Shown here: piece after piece, positions 61,894 through 64,000 of the stretch
How positions within the stretch are numbered: the stretch's first letter is position 1
Layout: each line of letters starts with the position of its first letter
DNA from: Igneacidithiobacillus copahuensis
Lineage (GTDB): Bacteria > Pseudomonadota > Gammaproteobacteria > Acidithiobacillales > Acidithiobacillaceae
Length of the DNA: 64,000 nucleotides
Direction of reading: 5' to 3'
NCBI RefSeq assembly: GCF_018854015.1
Contig: NZ_JAAXYO010000033.1
Coordinates: forward strand, 23,432 to 87,431
Position numbers and translations under genes: made by a program
The notes under the pieces: model-generated
Told to the model about the DNA's origin: nothing
The model's database searches: none
What the model saw: the letters and a program-made list of their open reading frames with translations, nothing else

Positions 61894-62703
61894 GTGGCCC
61901 AAACTGTCGTCGTCACCTCCGGTAAAGGGGGGGTGGGCAAAACCACTACCAGCGCCGCCTTCGCCAGCGGCCTTGCCCAGCGCGGGTATCGCACTGTCGT
62001 CATCGATTTTGACGTAGGCCTGCGCAACCTCGATCTGGTCATGGGTTGTGAGCGTCGGGTGGTCTACGATTTCATCAACGTCATTCATGGAGAAGCACGC
62101 CTGCAGCAAGCGCTGATCCGCGACAAGATGCTGGAAAACCTCTACATCCTGCCGACCTCGCAAACCCGCGACAAAGACGCCCTGACGACAGAGGGTGTGG
62201 CTCGGGTCATGGAAGAACTGCAGACACAGTTCGATTACATTGTTTGTGACTCGCCCGCCGGCATCGAAAGCGGCGCCTTGCGGGCGCTGTACCACGCCGA
62301 TGCTGCGATTGTTGTCACGAATCCCGAGGTTTCCTCGGTCCGCGACTCCGACCGCATCCTGGGCATTCTTGCCGCCCGCTCCAAGCGCGCCGAGGAGGGC
62401 GCCGAGCCCATTCGCGAACATCTCCTGCTTACCCGCTATGCACCGAAGCGCGTCCAGGGTGGCGAAATGCTCTCCCTCGACGATGTGCAGGAGCTGCTAC
62501 GCATTCCGCTGCTCGGCGTGATCCCGGAATCCGAGATCATTCTGCAGGCCTCCAACCAGGGCATTCCGGCGATCCACATGCAAGGCTCGGATGTTGCCCT
62601 GGCCTATGAAGACGTCGTGGCAAGGTTTTTAGGCGAAGAGCGACCACTGCGTTTTGTACAGCCTGAAAAAACCGGCTTCTTCAAGCGACTCTTTGGAGGC
62701 TGA
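61894..62703 (+). CDS. minD: Septum-site determining ATPase MinD
   Basis: MinD is the membrane ATPase that recruits MinC and oscillates with MinE. The 269 residues begin with GTG (AQTVVVTSGKGGVGKTTTSA, deviant Walker A at about 9-17). FDVGLRNLDLVMGCERRVVYDF is diagnostic, and the C-terminal amphipathic targeting helix is EKTGFFKRLFGG. GGAGAG precedes the start. The gene lies 1 base from minE. Confidence 0.97.
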   Translation: MAQTVVVTSGKGGVGKTTTSAAFASGLAQRGYRTVVIDFDVGLRNLDLVMGCERRVVYDFINVIHGEARLQQALIRDKMLENLYILPTSQTRDKDALTTEGVARVMEELQTQFDYIVCDSPAGIESGALRALYHADAAIVVTNPEVSSVRDSDRILGILAARSKRAEEGAEPIREHLLLTRYAPKRVQGGEMLSLDDVQELLRIPLLGVIPESEIILQASNQGIPAIHMQGSDVALAYEDVVARFLGEERPLRFVQPEKTGFFKRLFGG

Positions 62704-62704
62704 T

Positions 62705-62965
62705 ATGTCGTTTCTCGATTACTTTCTCGGATCGCGAAAAAAGACGGCCAGCGTCGCCAAAGATCGCCTGAAGCTGATCCTCGCGCATGAGCGCAGTGCC
62801 GATACACCGGACTTTCTTCCCGCACTGCAGGAAGAGTTACTGACGGTCATCAGCAAATACATGCCCGTCGAGAAGGATCAGATTTCCGTGCACATGGAGC
62901 GCCGCGGTGACTTTGAGGTGCTGGAGCTCAACATTCTCTTTCCGGAGCAACATTCGCCAGGCTAA
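62705..62965 (+). CDS. minE: Cell division topological specificity factor MinE
   Basis: MinE stimulates the MinD ATPase and restricts the Min complex to the poles. The start is the ATG at 62705 (MSFLDYFLGSRKKTASVAKD, 86 residues). The N-terminal membrane-targeting and MinD-binding segment is followed by AKDRLKLILAHERS and the C-terminal dimerisation domain. It starts 1 base after the minD stop, so translational coupling is likely. Confidence 0.96.
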   Translation: MSFLDYFLGSRKKTASVAKDRLKLILAHERSADTPDFLPALQEELLTVISKYMPVEKDQISVHMERRGDFEVLELNILFPEQHSPG

Positions 62966-62976
62966 CGAGGGAGCAG

Positions 62977-64000
62977 ATGGCCAGACGTCGGCGCGTTTCA
63001 CGTGAAACCAAAGTTACCGGACAGGTGCAACGCAGCGGGCTCCCGCCGGGAACCTTGTTGGACAAACCGGGCGCTGTCCCGGCCGAGCTACGTCTGGTTG
63101 TCTACAGTCCGCAAAACTACTCCGTGGACAAGGAAGCAAACATTGCCAGTGCCGCTGCCAGCAGCGAGGCACATCGCGGGGTCATCTGGCTGCACTTCCA
63201 TGGTACGCCAGACCGCGCGCAACTAGAGGAATTGGGCACGCGTTTCCAAATCCATCCCCTGACTCTGGAAGACATACAAAGCGCCCAGCAGCACGCGAAA
63301 CTCGAGCCCTTCGAAAACTATGTCCACCTGCAATGCCAGCAGATATCGCGGCATGGTCACGAGTTCCAGGTCACCCCCTTCCACATCATTCTACGCGAAG
63401 GCTTGGTAATCAGTGTGTCCGCCGCGCGCCAGGGGCTGACCACGGTACTACTGGACCGCATACAGAATGACCAGTCACGGCTTCGCCGCAGCGGGGCGGA
63501 ATACCTCGTCTATGCCTTACTGGATCTGGTGGTGGATCAGGCCTTTCCAGCGTTACAAGGCTTCACCGATGAGGTGGAACGACTGGAGGAAGAGCTCCTG
63601 CAACGCACTCACAAAGCGCAACTTGCCGAGATACAGCAGAGCAAAAGGGACCTGATCCTGTTCAATCATGTCCTCTGGCCCATGCAGGAAATGGTCTCGC
63701 GCCTGAACCACAGCATCGGCGAGCACCGCCTCCTGCCCGACGGGCTACGTCCCTATTTGAACGACCTCTACGACCATACCATTCAGCTCATGAGCCTGCT
63801 GAACAGCGAACGCGACGTGGTCAGTGGTCTGATGGATATCTACTTATCGATGGTGAACAATCGCCTGAGCGACATCATGCGCGTGCTGACCATCATCTCC
63901 ACCATTTTCATTCCGCTCACCTTCATCACCGGTATCTACGGGATGAACATCGACGGCATCCCCCTACTGCATTATCGCTACGGCTACGATATCGTTGTGG
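62977..64000 (+). CDS. corA: CorA-family magnesium transporter, C-terminus beyond the window edge
   Basis: This channel-like transporter takes up Mg2+ and possibly Co2+. The gene starts at the ATG at 62977 (MARRRRVSRETKVTGQVQRS) and 341 codons are visible. The long cytosolic domain has HPLTLEDIQSAQQHAKLEPF and a long helix near 270. The first membrane helix ends in the YGMN signature (ITGIYGMN), and the last helix and tail lie beyond 64000. GGGAGCAG precedes the ATG 11 bases after minE. A parS site overlaps codons 7-11. Confidence 0.93.
   Translation, partial: MARRRRVSRETKVTGQVQRSGLPPGTLLDKPGAVPAELRLVVYSPQNYSVDKEANIASAAASSEAHRGVIWLHFHGTPDRAQLEELGTRFQIHPLTLEDIQSAQQHAKLEPFENYVHLQCQQISRHGHEFQVTPFHIILREGLVISVSAARQGLTTVLLDRIQNDQSRLRRSGAEYLVYALLDLVVDQAFPALQGFTDEVERLEEELLQRTHKAQLAEIQQSKRDLILFNHVLWPMQEMVSRLNHSIGEHRLLPDGLRPYLNDLYDHTIQLMSLLNSERDVVSGLMDIYLSMVNNRLSDIMRVLTIISTIFIPLTFITGIYGMNIDGIPLLHYRYGYDIVV
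62995..63008. other. parS site inside the corA start
   Basis: GTTTCACGTGAAAC is a perfect copy of the same palindrome found at 61171-61184, 1.8 kb away. It encodes residues 7-11 of CorA (VSRET) and is read in frame without disturbing the protein. Confidence 0.85.

Overview
The window looks like a chromosomal segment of an acidophilic, chemolithoautotrophic proteobacterium of the Acidithiobacillus type. The inference rests on the G+C-rich coding sequence, a Calvin-cycle/glycolysis cluster in the order rpe-fba-pyk-pgk-gap-tkt-glpX with an inositol-monophosphatase-like gene behind it (an arrangement I recall from Acidithiobacillus cbb clusters), and an origin-proximal block of the usual proteobacterial type (mnmG-rsmG-parA-parB-atp-glmU-glmS). 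No 16S gene is present, so the species is not settled.

Layout. 1-9.35 kb (minus strand): carbon metabolism for CO2 fixation, with a likely CbbR-type control region ahead of glpX at about 8.43-8.47 kb. 9.4-13.7 kb: rsmE and ispH (plus), then rmuC, a zinc-ribbon mscL and a small lipoprotein (minus). 13.8-22.4 kb: a tripartite RND efflux system (pump, lipoprotein adaptor, TolC-like channel; minus) divergent from a Spy-like periplasmic protein plus an OmpR/EnvZ-like two-component system (plus). 22.5-25.6 kb: uvrD and a cbpA-type co-chaperone. 25.6-34.3 kb: the accessory part, with an HDOD/GGDEF signalling protein, a periplasmic SIMPL-like protein, a 21-codon leader coupled to a two-helix membrane protein, a secreted Ntn amidase, an NlpE/META lipoprotein, dinB, a decayed higBA toxin-antitoxin remnant and an AT-richer SulP transporter gene. 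34.4-48.8 kb (minus): glmS, glmU, the complete atpIBEFHAGDC operon, parB, parA, rsmG and mnmG. 48.9-55.7 kb (minus): moaB, ntrX, ntrY, rsmB, fmt and def. 55.8-64 kb (plus): a LysM protein, dprA, smg, topA, a 7Fe ferredoxin, minC, minD, minE and a partial corA.

How the genes work together. The first block supplies the regeneration and lower-glycolytic arms of the Calvin cycle. The ATP synthase block powers it, and the SulP transporter could bring in sulfate or bicarbonate. parA and parB lie within 20 kb of three parS-like sites (one imperfect site in the 3' end of mnmG, one at the minC start, one in the corA start), which marks this as the segregation-origin region. The min genes and rsmG/mnmG fit that location.

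The points most worth a second look are the parS site that occupies the minC ribosome-binding position, the Spy-like/OmpR/EnvZ module facing an efflux pump whose adaptor has a histidine-rich tail, the coupled leader peptide with a pore-loop-like two-helix protein, the collapsed higBA remnant beside an AT-rich SulP gene, and an NtrX that lacks the GAFTGA loop. I found no rRNA, tRNA, CRISPR array, intact insertion sequence or prophage.
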